From Methanobrevibacter ruminantium (lineage in GTDB: Archaea; Methanobacteriota; Methanobacteria; Methanobacteriales; Methanobacteriaceae): a DNA stretch of 9,247 bases. How positions within the stretch are numbered: position 1 is the first letter of the stretch; the number at the start of each line of letters is the position of its first letter. Under the pieces are notes generated by a model. It worked only from the letters and a program-made list of their open reading frames with translations. It was not told the DNA's origin and searched no databases. The position numbers and the translations under genes are program-made. Below, in pieces: positions 1 through 7,053 of this stretch. The stretch lies in contig NZ_JAEDCO010000049.1 in NCBI RefSeq assembly GCF_016294135.1, forward strand, positions 1-9,247, written 5' to 3'.

Positions 1-320
1 AGAGTCTTGAAGATGGAATGTTTAGAAAATATGTAACTCTTTTTTTAAAATTTTTATCTAATAACTATTTTTATCTAACTTAAAATTTTTTACTATATTC
101 TTTACTATTTTTAACTACTTTTATGATAATTAATTAGTTTATGTAGATTATTGAATTAATAATAAATAAAAAAAGAATTTGAATTAATTTAATTGAAATA
201 ATGATTAATTAAAAATAGTTTTGTCATATACAACCATATTTTAATAATAGGTAAAATTAATATAATGAAAGAAAAATTTTTGTGAAAAATAGGGGAGAAA
301 AAAGAATATTGTTAAACTAC
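1..320. other. AT-rich intergenic spacer, possible tail of a plus-strand gene at left edge
   Basis: No convincing gene lies here. At the very edge two plus-strand frames are open from base 1-3. One gives 11 residues ending in TAA at 34-36, directly followed by a run of seven T (40-46), which would suit a gene end plus archaeal terminator. The other gives 26 residues and stops at 81-83. Either could be the last codons of a gene converging on the helicase, but the piece is too short to decide. The remainder is almost pure A/T with short palindromes (127-136 and 205-212) of the kind expected by chance at this composition. I see no tRNA, CRISPR repeat or inverted repeat of IS type. Confidence 0.5.
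272..303 (-). terminator. T-rich terminator region after the helicase gene
   Basis: Read on the minus strand, the helicase stop codon (323-321) is followed within 20 bases by a run of six T (303-298), then two runs of five T (289-285 and 276-272). Successive T-tracts without a stem-loop are the usual intrinsic termination signal in archaea. The 272-281 segment, five A followed by five T, is a perfect small palindrome and could also serve transcription arriving from the left. In such an AT-rich spacer, chance T-runs are common, so confidence is moderate. Confidence 0.45.
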
Positions 321-3300
321 CTATTGATTAAAAAATTCTTTGATTTTTGGATCAAAAACTTTTTTAAATTTTTTAGCAGTTGATAAATGCCAATTAATTG
401 CATCTTGCCAATTATTAGAATCCTTAATACTTATATTATTTTCAACAGTTATTCTAAAATTCCATTGACTGAGCCAATTTAATTTAAAGCCTAACTCCCC
501 CTCAATAATTTTTCTTTCTCTTTTTAAATAATTATATAATCCTTTTTCATGTCGTTCTATAATAAGTGAAACTTTAATAATCCTCTTATTATAATATGCA
601 TGCAATTCTATACGGGAATCAGAAATAGGAATATTATCTAAAAGAATCCTATAATAAGGATCAGGATGTGGAACTTCCATTGAAACAAGATTAGTTTTAT
701 TTAACTCATTAGTTAATTTTTCCCAATAATTTGTACGTAAACTATCATCAAATTTAAAAGGGTTGTTATCATAGTAATCCCTTATTCTATCTGAAAATAC
801 ATCATCAAATCGCTTAGCCATGAATATGTGCCAATTTATTGCATCTTCCCATAAATCTTCATTGTTAATATTTATAGGAACATAAACATTAATACTAAAT
901 CTATTCCCATCAACTTTTTCAAGCCAATTAAGTGCAAAACCTAATTCCTCTTCGATTTGTTTCCTAAAGACCTTTAAGTAATGGAATAAAGCTTTATCTC
1001 CATTATGTGCAGGACTATAAATCATTACATGAATAAACCCTTCATGAACCAACATTTCAATACGTGCCAAATCCAAAATCACCCCTTCAATCGGAATCCA
1101 ACAAGTTTTAGCTTCCCAATTATAAACAGAGGTATTAAAAAGATTATTCTCATCAATTAATGTTTTAACTTTTTCCCAATATGAAGATAAATCAACATTT
1201 AACTCATTAGAATCTTCAGATATCTTACTTATTTCATCCAAATCATTAGTAGTTATATCCATAATTTCAGGCCTTATAAAAAAACCATACTCCCTACTCT
1301 TATCAACTATCTCATCATAATTTTCATCTCCAGTTTCATTTATAGAGTTATCAGACTTTGATGATTCAACAGTTAAACCTACATTCAAATCTAAATTTTC
1401 AACTCTTAAATCCTGGCCGCAATTATGACAAAATTTAGCCCCTTTTATTACTAATTCCGAACCACAATTAAAACAATACCTAATTTTGATATCCATATCT
1501 TCATCAGCCCCTAGTTCTTGAGAATAATTTTCATCAATTTCATTTTCCAACTCATTTAAATCATCATCTATTTCATCACTAACTTCTTTACTTTCATCGA
1601 AATCATCAGTAATTAATTCTAACCCCTCAAAATCATTAGGATAGTTATCTTTACTTAAATCTTCAGGACTATCCTCATCAACTGGCTCAGTTAAATCTCC
1701 AGTATTTTCTATAGTCTCCTCTTCTCCTTCACCTTTATCTTCTTTAATTTCCTCACAATCTATTTCAAAATCTTCAATATCTTTTTTATAATAAGGACTT
1801 AAATTAATGAATAAACCTTGAATATCTTCAATAGTCTGATTATTTTCATCATTATCCAAATCATTGAAAATATTTTCTAATATTTGCTCTTGTCTTGATT
1901 GACCTAAAGTTAAACGATACAATGACAATATCTTAATTAATCTATCATATCGTATCTCATCTCTACTAAATGGGTACATAGGGACAATCCTTTCAATTTT
2001 AACCATGTCTTCAGAATCTTTTAAACCCCAATAAGGAATCAAATCGGAACATTCACCAACTTTTTCTCTTTTACTTGCTTCTTCAAACAATTCTTTCCAA
2101 ACATCATCAGTTTCAAATTTGCGATTCCCATATCTCTTAGCTACGTTTTGACGAATAGCTAAACATTCGAACCTATTGATCCTCCCTTCTCTCTGTTCCA
2201 AATCAATAGGATTTGATGGTAGATTCCAATGAACAATTCGCCTACAATAATTATGGAAATCAAGACCTTCCTGACCAATGGAAGTTGAAGCTAAAACAAA
2301 AGGCCTGAAAGGAGAATTAAATGCATCCCGAACTGTTTTCTTCCTATTTGTATCTCTTTGATCACTTTTTCCTTTAGTGAATGAAACTGAAAAATGAGTC
2401 CTTAAAGAAGGTGATGATTTATTCCTACCTTTCATCCTTGATGAGAAACTTTTATAAGTATCAAAATCATAAGAAGCAGCCCTTATTTCCATAGAATTCA
2501 ATAATTTTTGATTAATTATTAAAATTCTATCTTTATTGTTTTCATCTAAGCCATTAGACAATAAGTGAACATATTCATCAAATACGGCCTGCAGATTACC
2601 TTGTTTAGAATACTTTAATAAATTCTGCCAATATGCATCTTCAGAACCTTGTTTGAATATTAAATCAATGACAGCAATTGACTCTGGAGTATTCATACGA
2701 TTTAAAAATCTTCTTGCAACTTGTGTAGCAATGTGAGAATAGTGAACTATGGATTGTTTTTCATATAAATCTTTCCTAGAAATACCGTTTTCAGCTAAAT
2801 TTTTATCAATTAATCCTTTTTTAACTAAATAATTTTTTGATAAGAATCTTTTAGCTAATTTTTTTTCAATCAAATCAACATCCATAAAATCATCAATAGT
2901 TACACCTTTTGCGATAAGAGAATTATCAATTAATCCAATTTCAACGAAATCATCAATAGAAACTTTTTTCCCAACAGCTTCTTTACTATATGCTCGATAT
3001 ATGCAAATAGCGGGAGATGCAATAGTCATATCACATAAAATATCTATCAAATCATCAGGCTTTCTTCCCAATTCTTTAGGATTTAGAGAATACTCATCAA
3101 ATTGGTTTTTCAATAACTCAAAATGTTTCAAGAAACCTTTTTGATAAAAAACCCCCTCAGTAATGAAATGATCTATCCCTTCAAACCACATTTTAACGAA
3201 ATCTTTTGAATAGAGTTTATCCAATAACAAAGGTGCCAAATAGTACCATCTTGCATCTTCACGGGAATTTTCATTTGAAGGAATTTGATTTAATTTATTT

Positions 3301-5231
3301 TGTATCTTTGATTTAACTTCCTTTTCAATTTCCTTAAGTGATAATGACCTATTCAAACAATCAATCGGATTATAAACATCTATTAAAAATATAGATGGAT
3401 AGATTAAAGAAAACAAACTCATTTGTGCGGGTTTATCATCATTTAAATTAAAATTCAATCTAGGGGAAGGATATCTGTTTTTGGCAAAATATTTAATATC
3501 ATGATTTTCATTTTCTAATTTACCTATAGTCTTTCTTTCAACTTCATAAGAAAGTATGCTGGATATCATTCTTGGTACCATTTCCCAAGAAGAGAATATT
3601 AAAGTTTTTGAAAAATCTTCAATACCTTCAAAAACCCCTTCAGAAGGATAGTAAGGTTGAGCAGGAGGTATCCAAAGCAATTTTTCAGCATTATCTTTTA
3701 ATACATGACTCATCAGATCATTTAAACGAGCATTATTAGGTGAAATCTCTTTATAATGATTTATATAATTTTCATTTATCCAAAAAGTAGATTTCTTCAT
3801 TTTAGGAATATCTTTTTTATTGTTTCTAAAATATCTTTCAATTCTTCTTTTTAATTGATAGTTCTTCATAAAAGACATTAAATAAGGGCTTGATTTAACA
3901 TAATCTATAGGCACATTATTATTGAGCCCTATCTCATCCAAGAGTTTTTGAGCATCCATAAAAGATTGAATGTCTTCTTTAGAAACTTTTAATGAATGAT
4001 TTGCATCAAAATCATCTACAATATCTACAACTTCAGTCTCTGTGATTCTTTCAGTTCTGCATATGCTTTTAAACATTGCATTTTCTGCCTTTGTTTTTGC
4101 GGAAATAAAAGAGGTTTTATCTTTGCTAAATTCTTTCAGCTCTAGGGAATAATTACTCCAAACTTCCCTGAATTTGATCCTTTCTTTTTTACACACATTT
4201 AAAAAGTCAATTACATTAAAGAATTCAGAGTAATGTGCATCAATCTGTTCTTCATCAATTTCATCTAATGTTGAATACATTTTATAAGGAGTTGCGGAAA
4301 GCATCAGAATTCTCATATCCTCAGAATTGAAAAATTTATTAACTAATCTATCCATTTCAGAATTCTTATCACTACTTAATAAATATTTAAATCTTTGGAA
4401 CTCATCCATAATGATTAGATCAGGCTCTAATTTATTTAAAGATATGTCTGCAAACATTATCCTAAGCCTTACAATAAATGGCTTAGCATCCCTCTTAACA
4501 AAACCTTCTCTTTTAATTTTTCGGCAAAGATCTTTTAAAGATGACAATAAATCTTTATCTCCGAATTTAATCTCAATTAAGTTTTTATGGACCTCTTCAA
4601 CCATATATTTGACATATTCCCCATTAGAATTCTCATCACATAATTTAACTTGATCATCATAATAATTTCTAGTGCCTTCCCAATAATGAACTCCAAATCT
4701 AAAAATCTCTTCTAATTGTTTTTTCCAATTTCTAAAAGTGGGGAGTCTTCTTAAAATAGCGAACATTAATGCTCTTTCATCTCTTGTCCCTTGAGAATTA
4801 GAAACTTTAAAAGAAGTTTCAGGAGTTAAGGGGATAAGCTGAATATATCTATTTAAAACATTCTGATCGTTTTCTTGATTGAAAATATTCAAATGTTGCA
4901 TTGATAATCTTGAAGTATGAGTGTTTTCAGCTCTTAATTCATTTACAATCCGAAGCTTATCTAAGTTTTGTTCAGCAATTGTTGCATTGGAACAGATATA
5001 AACTACCTTTACTAAATTATCCCCTTCATCTCTTCTTAATTTAGCAAATTTAGCAATGGTTCCGCGTGCAACTAATGTTTTGCCCAACCCCACTTCATCA
5101 GAAACTAAAATACGATTTTGACCATGCCTGTATAAATAATCTATTCTTTCAACTGTAGCTCTTTGAAAATCCTTTAATTCATCCATTACAGTTTCTTCAA
5201 TCTCATCTAAGCGGTTAAATATGCTACTCAT
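321..5231 (-). CDS. Giant SF2 helicase with zinc ribbon and tandem DUF4268-like C-terminal domains
   Basis: A 1636-residue superfamily 2 ATPase/translocase, third gene of the cassette. Residues count from the ATG at 5231. Visible motifs: Walker A DEVGLGKT (45-52, Lys51); Ia around 77-93; motif II as DEFQ (276-279) in IIMDEFQRF; motif III SAT (312-314); IV KTLIFSSW (542-549); V STSIGQEGLDF (982-992); VI QREGRINR (1013-1020). The core is therefore complete and probably active. About 430 residues separate motifs IV and V, including a 20-residue tandem repeat (757-826). After the core come an Asp/Glu-rich linker (1152-1246), a zinc ribbon (Cys1253, 1256, 1268, 1271) and two related DUF4268-like domains (1349-1486 and 1500-1636). 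An ATG 42 bases upstream (5273) is in frame, but it would overlap the PLD gene by 41 nt; the 5231 start has AGGTGG 9 nt upstream and lies 1 nt after the PLD stop. Motifs V and VI resemble SNF2-like defence helicases. Role in nucleic-acid remodelling or defence is inferred. Confidence 0.88.
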   Translation of the reverse strand: MSSIFNRLDEIEETVMDELKDFQRATVERIDYLYRHGQNRILVSDEVGLGKTLVARGTIAKFAKLRRDEGDNLVKVVYICSNATIAEQNLDKLRIVNELRAENTHTSRLSMQHLNIFNQENDQNVLNRYIQLIPLTPETSFKVSNSQGTRDERALMFAILRRLPTFRNWKKQLEEIFRFGVHYWEGTRNYYDDQVKLCDENSNGEYVKYMVEEVHKNLIEIKFGDKDLLSSLKDLCRKIKREGFVKRDAKPFIVRLRIMFADISLNKLEPDLIIMDEFQRFKYLLSSDKNSEMDRLVNKFFNSEDMRILMLSATPYKMYSTLDEIDEEQIDAHYSEFFNVIDFLNVCKKERIKFREVWSNYSLELKEFSKDKTSFISAKTKAENAMFKSICRTERITETEVVDIVDDFDANHSLKVSKEDIQSFMDAQKLLDEIGLNNNVPIDYVKSSPYLMSFMKNYQLKRRIERYFRNNKKDIPKMKKSTFWINENYINHYKEISPNNARLNDLMSHVLKDNAEKLLWIPPAQPYYPSEGVFEGIEDFSKTLIFSSWEMVPRMISSILSYEVERKTIGKLENENHDIKYFAKNRYPSPRLNFNLNDDKPAQMSLFSLIYPSIFLIDVYNPIDCLNRSLSLKEIEKEVKSKIQNKLNQIPSNENSREDARWYYLAPLLLDKLYSKDFVKMWFEGIDHFITEGVFYQKGFLKHFELLKNQFDEYSLNPKELGRKPDDLIDILCDMTIASPAICIYRAYSKEAVGKKVSIDDFVEIGLIDNSLIAKGVTIDDFMDVDLIEKKLAKRFLSKNYLVKKGLIDKNLAENGISRKDLYEKQSIVHYSHIATQVARRFLNRMNTPESIAVIDLIFKQGSEDAYWQNLLKYSKQGNLQAVFDEYVHLLSNGLDENNKDRILIINQKLLNSMEIRAASYDFDTYKSFSSRMKGRNKSSPSLRTHFSVSFTKGKSDQRDTNRKKTVRDAFNSPFRPFVLASTSIGQEGLDFHNYCRRIVHWNLPSNPIDLEQREGRINRFECLAIRQNVAKRYGNRKFETDDVWKELFEEASKREKVGECSDLIPYWGLKDSEDMVKIERIVPMYPFSRDEIRYDRLIKILSLYRLTLGQSRQEQILENIFNDLDNDENNQTIEDIQGLFINLSPYYKKDIEDFEIDCEEIKEDKGEGEEETIENTGDLTEPVDEDSPEDLSKDNYPNDFEGLELITDDFDESKEVSDEIDDDLNELENEIDENYSQELGADEDMDIKIRYCFNCGSELVIKGAKFCHNCGQDLRVENLDLNVGLTVESSKSDNSINETGDENYDEIVDKSREYGFFIRPEIMDITTNDLDEISKISEDSNELNVDLSSYWEKVKTLIDENNLFNTSVYNWEAKTCWIPIEGVILDLARIEMLVHEGFIHVMIYSPAHNGDKALFHYLKVFRKQIEEELGFALNWLEKVDGNRFSINVYVPININNEDLWEDAINWHIFMAKRFDDVFSDRIRDYYDNNPFKFDDSLRTNYWEKLTNELNKTNLVSMEVPHPDPYYRILLDNIPISDSRIELHAYYNKRIIKVSLIIERHEKGLYNYLKRERKIIEGELGFKLNWLSQWNFRITVENNISIKDSNNWQDAINWHLSTAKKFKKVFDPKIKEFFNQ
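324..734 (-). other. DUF4268-like domain, second copy (helicase C-terminus)
   Basis: Helicase residues 1500-1636, ending at the stop codon. The pattern runs YWEKL at the start, a short strand ending SRIEL, a central LGFKLNWL, then NNWQDAINWHL and a closing KKFKKVF. It matches my recollection of DUF4268 (about 140 residues, usually at the C-terminus of proteins with nuclease or helicase parts). It is a duplicate of the preceding domain, with equivalent AINWH motifs 147 residues (441 bases) apart. The function of the domain is not known to me; nucleic-acid or partner binding is a guess. Confidence 0.7.
774..1187 (-). other. DUF4268-like domain, first copy (helicase)
   Basis: Helicase residues 1349-1486. 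It shows the same order of landmarks as the terminal copy: YWEKV, then ARIEML, LGFALNWL, DLWEDAINWH and AKRFDDVF. The two copies are clearly homologous but well diverged in protein and DNA, so the duplication is old rather than a recent slippage event. Domain naming rests on pattern memory, not on a profile search. Confidence 0.7.
1419..1475 (-). other. Four-cysteine zinc ribbon inside the helicase
   Basis: The helicase carries two CxxC knuckles, YCFNCG and FCHNCG, with 11 residues between them (Cys1253/1256 and Cys1268/1271). The spacing and the glycine after each pair match the small zinc-ribbon class often attached to archaeal regulatory or membrane proteins. All four ligands are present, so zinc binding is likely. 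It sits between a strongly acidic linker and the first DUF4268-like domain, which suggests a flexibly tethered binding module. Confidence 0.8.
2754..2963 (-). repeat. In-frame 60-bp tandem repeat encoding 20-residue units
   Basis: Helicase residues 757-826 fall into three full units and one half unit of exactly 20 residues. The first begins VSIDDFVEIGLID, the second VTIDDFMDVDLIE, the third LSKNYLVKKGLID and the partial fourth ISRKDLYEK. The common pattern is a small or hydrophobic residue plus Ser/Thr, then D or N with F/Y/L, then a GLID-like core, LA and a closing G in most units. The matching DNA is visible on the plus strand as closely related segments at 2881 and 2941. The spacing stays at 60 bases without gaps, so the reading frame is kept. 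Confidence 0.8.
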
Positions 5232-5232
5232 A

Positions 5233-7053
5233 TTAATCAACCACCTGTTTAAAAGTATTATAAAGTTCTTCAAAGCCTTCTGGAATTACATCATCATCTG
5301 AAAGGGTTTTAATTAAAAATTCCAATTCCTCAAATTTTTCAGGAGAATAAACTGAAGCCTTTAACATTTTTTCATATAATTCAGGCAATTGAACCCTAAA
5401 AGCAAAGTTAGATGTATTGGAACCAAATCCACTTTCAGCTTCCATAACGCTTAAAATATATTTATCTCCAAGTAAAAAGGCAACATATCTAATAAAAGCC
5501 TCTTTATCATTAACAACTGAAGAAATTACCTCTTTTTCCCTATCTTCCGGAAGTCCAGTAGTATGAACTTTAATAACTCTTTCAATAATTTCAGAACCCT
5601 CTTCATTCAGATTTTTAACAGACAAGACAAAAAATTCAGATAATCGGATTTTATCTATGTTCTTAAAGCATATTTTTCTTTCAAACATAAATTTTTTATT
5701 TGATAATAATGGCCTAATCTCAATTTCAAAATCTTTAAATTTTGAAATATGTTCTTCTTTAAAATCATTAAAGCATAACCAAATATTATATGAATTTTCT
5801 TTAAATTTAATGCAAGCTTTAGGATCTAATCTGTTGATAGTTTTTATAATTAAGTTTAAATCATTATTTGCAGCGACTTTTTTCTCATCGGCAAAATTAT
5901 TTATATCAACTAATTGGAAAGGACTATTTGGACCTCCTTCCTCACCATCAAATAATCCTTCAGACAATAATTTAAGATTTAATTTATTTCTCTTTGCTCT
6001 AAGTTTAACCATGAATTCAATATTGCCATACAATGCATTATGAGTTGCATTTAAAGAACCTAAATACAAATCTGTAATATCCTCATGGCTTACCATAAAC
6101 ATTTTAGCATGAATATCCTGCTTAATGATCTCTCCATTTGAACTTTCATCCAACTCCTCAGAAAATGAGGATTCCCCATCAATAATTTGATCTTTTAATG
6201 TAAAGATTTCAAAATTACCACAATCTTCATAATTTAATCCATTTAATGAATTTTCTCTTGTAAAAAGGAAAGCTTTTGATTTATTTCTTATATGTTCATT
6301 GAACTCTCTAATTAAAGTTTTGCTTAAAAAAGGGGACATAATCAAGAGTTCATCAAAATCTTTAAATAAATTAGAATTTCTAATAGTATAATCAGCAATT
6401 CCATTTGGAATAAACTCAAAATCAAAGAAATCTCTTGAATTCAAATCAAAATGAACATATGATAACTCATTAATAATATCCTCTATTTTTGAGCTTTTTT
6501 CATCATTTTTAGAGTAATCGTTTAAATATTTCAAGAAATCTGCAATGGGGTTATTTTTATCTGTTCTTTCATCCCTTAGAAAACCATCCATAGCAAAACT
6601 AATGTCCCAACTTCTATCAAAAGTTAAATTTCTACTTAAAACAACAACCTTATATAGAACATTATTTTCCTCATTAGTATAACGCAACAACCAGAATTTT
6701 GGATGAAAAGAAGAATATCTCTTATTTTCAAATCGTGTTGAACTATTTACCTGAAATACTATTTCTTCAAGTAAGATATACAAAGGATTAGGTTTATTTG
6801 GAAGATGAATCTGTCCACCTTCACAGAATAGAATAATCTTATCTCCAGTTGTACGCAATGCCTCTAAAAGAAAAATTGGATTATTCCTAAGATTTGTATC
6901 TGTTTCTTCTGACAAGCCTAATGATATAGCTGCACCTACTAAAGCATCTAAATCTAGAGAATAGGTGGTGCCAATTGCAAAATCCAATTCATAATTATTA
7001 GGAGGAGATAGAATCTCACCATAATCTAAACGGTTATTGTTAGGATTTAACAT
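5233..7053 (-). CDS. Phospholipase-D-fold protein with Tdp1-like HxK...N half-sites
   Basis: A 606-residue protein and second gene of the cassette. It has two PLD-type catalytic half-sites. The first is HPK (His117, Lys119) followed by LSRNLT (Asn142). The second is HAK (His315, Lys317) followed by LGSLNAT (Ser333, Asn335), with Glu346 downstream. Both lack the Asp of the classic HxKxxxxD motif: Arg124 and Ser322 occupy that place. This HKN arrangement is what tyrosyl-DNA phosphodiesterase 1 uses, and the text around the first half-site (HPKFWLLRY, then VVVLSRNLT) also resembles Tdp1. PLD enzymes act through a phosphohistidine intermediate, so nuclease or protein-DNA-adduct hydrolase activity is plausible. 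The roughly 220-residue C-terminal part (from about 385) shows no motif I know. There is no signal peptide or membrane segment, so it is cytoplasmic. The ATG at 7053 immediately follows the upstream TAA and has GGAGG 8 nt ahead. It is much longer than DISARM DrmC, so I do not use that name. Confidence 0.85.
   Translation of the reverse strand: MLNPNNNRLDYGEILSPPNNYELDFAIGTTYSLDLDALVGAAISLGLSEETDTNLRNNPIFLLEALRTTGDKIILFCEGGQIHLPNKPNPLYILLEEIVFQVNSSTRFENKRYSSFHPKFWLLRYTNEENNVLYKVVVLSRNLTFDRSWDISFAMDGFLRDERTDKNNPIADFLKYLNDYSKNDEKSSKIEDIINELSYVHFDLNSRDFFDFEFIPNGIADYTIRNSNLFKDFDELLIMSPFLSKTLIREFNEHIRNKSKAFLFTRENSLNGLNYEDCGNFEIFTLKDQIIDGESSFSEELDESSNGEIIKQDIHAKMFMVSHEDITDLYLGSLNATHNALYGNIEFMVKLRAKRNKLNLKLLSEGLFDGEEGGPNSPFQLVDINNFADEKKVAANNDLNLIIKTINRLDPKACIKFKENSYNIWLCFNDFKEEHISKFKDFEIEIRPLLSNKKFMFERKICFKNIDKIRLSEFFVLSVKNLNEEGSEIIERVIKVHTTGLPEDREKEVISSVVNDKEAFIRYVAFLLGDKYILSVMEAESGFGSNTSNFAFRVQLPELYEKMLKASVYSPEKFEELEFLIKTLSDDDVIPEGFEELYNTFKQVVD
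5241..5246 (-). promoter_or_regulatory. Ribosome binding site for the helicase gene
   Basis: On the minus strand AGGTGG lies 9 nt before the ATG at 5231, inside the last codons of the PLD gene. It pairs over AGGTG with the archaeal anti-Shine-Dalgarno sequence. This site decides the start of the helicase in favour of 5231 over the in-frame ATG at 5273, and it implies coupled translation with the upstream gene. Confidence 0.75.

Noticed and set aside
127..212. AT palindromes (TAATTAATTA and TTAATTAA) in the left spacer as a possible origin or regulator site
   Set aside because: They are short, made only of A and T in a spacer of extreme AT content, and not regularly spaced. Chance is an adequate explanation.
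1..320. CRISPR leader/array, attachment site or IS end in the left spacer
   Set aside because: No direct repeat of CRISPR length, no tRNA fragment and no terminal inverted repeat could be found by eye.
4327..4653. Plus-strand open frame of 108 codons opposite the helicase
   Set aside because: It lies wholly antisense to the conserved region holding motif II (DEFQ), has no ribosome binding site I can see and no recognisable protein pattern. Such shadows are expected in AT-rich coding DNA.
5657..6043. Plus-strand open frame of 128 codons opposite the PLD gene
   Set aside because: It is antisense to the second HxK...N half-site region and low in complexity (Leu/Phe/Ser/Asn). It is explained by reverse-complement codon bias.
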